In this document: one piece after another, positions 62,819 to 64,000 of the stretch
Position numbering within the stretch: position 1 is the stretch's first letter
How the letters are laid out: each line of letters opens with the position of its first letter
NCBI GenBank assembly: GCA_039028935.1
Contig: JBCCHD010000015.1
Coordinates: forward strand, 1-64,000
Length of the DNA: 64,000 nucleotides
Direction: 5' to 3'
Origin: Pseudomonadota bacterium
Lineage (GTDB): Bacteria; Pseudomonadota; Gammaproteobacteria; Steroidobacterales; SZUA-146
The notes under the pieces: model-generated
Told to the model about the DNA's origin: nothing
The model's database searches: none
The model's input: only the letters and a program-made list of their open reading frames with translations
Made by a program: the position numbers and the translations under genes

Positions 62819-64000
62819 TCAATGCGAGGGGGGAACCAACACCGCATCAATGACATGGATGACACCGTTCTGTGTAACGATGTCTTTGACGATGATCTGC
62901 GCATCGTTGATAAAGATCTCGCCTTCTTCAAGACCCACATTCACGCGATCCCAATTGAGCATGCGAATGCCGCGAACCGTACTTCGAAGCACACGGTCCG
63001 ATTTCTTCGGCCAGGCGCTCACGTGATAGAGCAATACGTCAGTCAGCGCGCGTGGATTGGCCAGCAGTTCGTTAATCGTGTCCTGTCCTAGCGCTTCAAA
63101 TGCAGCATCCGTCGGCGCGAACACGGTGAACCGGTAGTGCGGGTTGGCCAACACATGGTCAAGCCCGGTGGCTTGTAATGCGGTAACGAGCGTTGTGAAC
63201 GAACCGGCTTCGACCGCCACATCGACAATCGTGCCGTCAACGACTTCATCGGTGATCGGCAACAAAACGCGGTCGATCACGTGAATAATGCCGTTGCTCG
63301 TCTGAATGTCCTGGGCCACCACCAATGATTGGTTGATATACAAACCCTCATCGGTAATGTTGGTAATAACGCGGTCATGGTTGAGCGCGCGTAACGAACG
63401 ACTCGAGCGACGCAGCAGGTTGCTGGACGGACGCTCCGAGCCCAGCACGTGGTAAAGCAGAATATCGCTGAGCGTGTCAGGGTCGTTCAACAGGGCACCG
63501 ATCGTGTCGGCACCCAACGCGTCAAACGCCGCGTCGGTTGGTGCGAACACCGTAAAGGTACCGTCGGGATTGGCGAGCGCCTGATCCAGACCTGTGGCTT
63601 CCAGCGCTGCCACCAATGTCGTGAAGCTACCGGCTTCCACCGCCGTCTCAACGATGTTCAATGTGGGGCCAGGCACCTCTTCCGGTGGAATCAGTACTTG
63701 GTCGATGACGTGAATGATGCCATTGGTCGTGCGAATGTTACGCACAATAACCTCGGAATCGTTGAGGAACAGATCATGGCCCACAACGCTAACGTCGATC
63801 CGATCGCCATTGAGCGCCTTGACCGTCCGCCCATTGCGCCGCTCAAGCTGGCGAGCCGATTTCTTCCGATCAAGCACGTGATACAGCAGGATATCGCTCA
63901 GTGTCTCTGTGTCATCGAGCAGCGCAATGATGGTGTCTTTACCCAGCGCCTTAAAGGCCGCATCGGTCGGCGCAAATACGGTGAAATTCGCGTGCTCATC
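62819..64000 (-). CDS. Multi-fasciclin (FAS1) domain protein, 5' end outside the window
   Basis: At least 393 residues, open to the window edge on the minus strand. Three FAS1 domains are visible, each with the signature FTVFAPTDAAFxALG followed by LxDILLYHV and, at the end, NGIIHVIDxVLxPP. The first is incomplete at the right edge. The linkers between domains carry VEAGSFTTLVxAL. FAS1 domains mediate adhesion or polymer binding at the cell surface; bacterial members are usually secreted. The missing N-terminus should contain the export signal. A strong terminator follows the stop. Confidence 0.92.
   Translation of the reverse strand, partial: DEHANFTVFAPTDAAFKALGKDTIIALLDDTETLSDILLYHVLDRKKSARQLERRNGRTVKALNGDRIDVSVVGHDLFLNDSEVIVRNIRTTNGIIHVIDQVLIPPEEVPGPTLNIVETAVEAGSFTTLVAALEATGLDQALANPDGTFTVFAPTDAAFDALGADTIGALLNDPDTLSDILLYHVLGSERPSSNLLRRSSRSLRALNHDRVITNITDEGLYINQSLVVAQDIQTSNGIIHVIDRVLLPITDEVVDGTIVDVAVEAGSFTTLVTALQATGLDHVLANPHYRFTVFAPTDAAFEALGQDTINELLANPRALTDVLLYHVSAWPKKSDRVLRSTVRGIRMLNWDRVNVGLEEGEIFINDAQIIVKDIVTQNGVIHVIDAVLVPPSH

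Overview
This is a stretch of bacterial chromosome from a gammaproteobacterium. The neighbourhoods are classic for that class: ygfB-pepP-ubiH; zapA - 6S RNA - fau; tldD-yhdP-rng-maf; leuS-lptE-holA-nadD-rsfS-rlmH; miaB-phoH-ybeY-corC-lnt; ssb-MFS-uvrA; and a Vfr/Crp-type regulator beside coq7. Coq7 in place of UbiF, a PhhAB phenylalanine hydroxylase pair, an UrcA-family protein and a Lys-rich histone-like protein suggest a free-living, aerobic, ubiquinone-using lineage outside the enterics (Pseudomonadales, Xanthomonadales or Woeseiales-like). The genus cannot be read from the sequence. Coding is dense and no tRNA, rRNA, CRISPR array, insertion sequence or prophage was seen.

Layout. 0-9 kb: a truncated SulP transporter tail, phhAB, ubiH-pepP-ygfB (minus), a TIGR02449 coiled-coil gene with zapA, 6S RNA, fau, an EVE-domain gene, a Lys-rich repeat protein, rpiA, and rpsI-rplM (minus). 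9-22 kb: a DUF481 outer-membrane protein, coq7, crp, trpG/pabA, rpe, djlA, purC, a BtuF-like protein, a YihY membrane protein, pmbA, a lipoprotein with yjgA, purE-purK, and a thioredoxin-like protein. 22-43.5 kb: an almost unbroken minus-strand run (natB-like permease, tldD, yhdP, rng, maf, rlmH, rsfS, nadD, holA, a DUF4112 protein, a putative metallopeptidase, lptE, leuS, lnt, corC, ybeY, phoH, miaB) devoted to translation quality, envelope assembly and RNA processing. 43.5-56.4 kb: accessory and repair genes (a thrombospondin-3/Cys-rich secreted protein, ssb, an MFS pump, uvrA, DUF2505, a Na+/H+ antiporter, an 18-residue-repeat lipoprotein, ggt, a small membrane protein, UrcA). 56.5-62.7 kb: a fatty-acid beta-oxidation operon headed by a TetR regulator. 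62.8 kb to the end: a multi-fasciclin protein that runs off the window.

How the parts relate. Several genes belong to shared pathways though they are not co-operonic: purC, purE and purK (purines); ubiH and coq7 (ubiquinone); tldD and pmbA (the TldD/E protease); and rplM-rpsI, rsfS, rlmH, yjgA, miaB and ybeY (ribosome and tRNA maturation). The TetR-thiolase-FadB-like-crotonase-acyl-CoA dehydrogenase set forms a complete beta-oxidation module.

The least ordinary parts are: a near-consensus promoter that would make the TIGR02449-zapA mRNA leaderless; two proteins built of DNA-level tandem repeats (one almost pure Lys/Arg/Thr, one acidic Ala-rich lipoprotein); a two-gene insertion (HExxH protein plus DUF4112) inside the lptE-holA cluster; a trp locus reduced to trpG; a NatB-type permease lacking an ATPase, preceded by a structured non-coding gap; and dyad-symmetry elements ahead of the thioredoxin-like and tetR genes. 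I did not find a clearly new multi-gene system.
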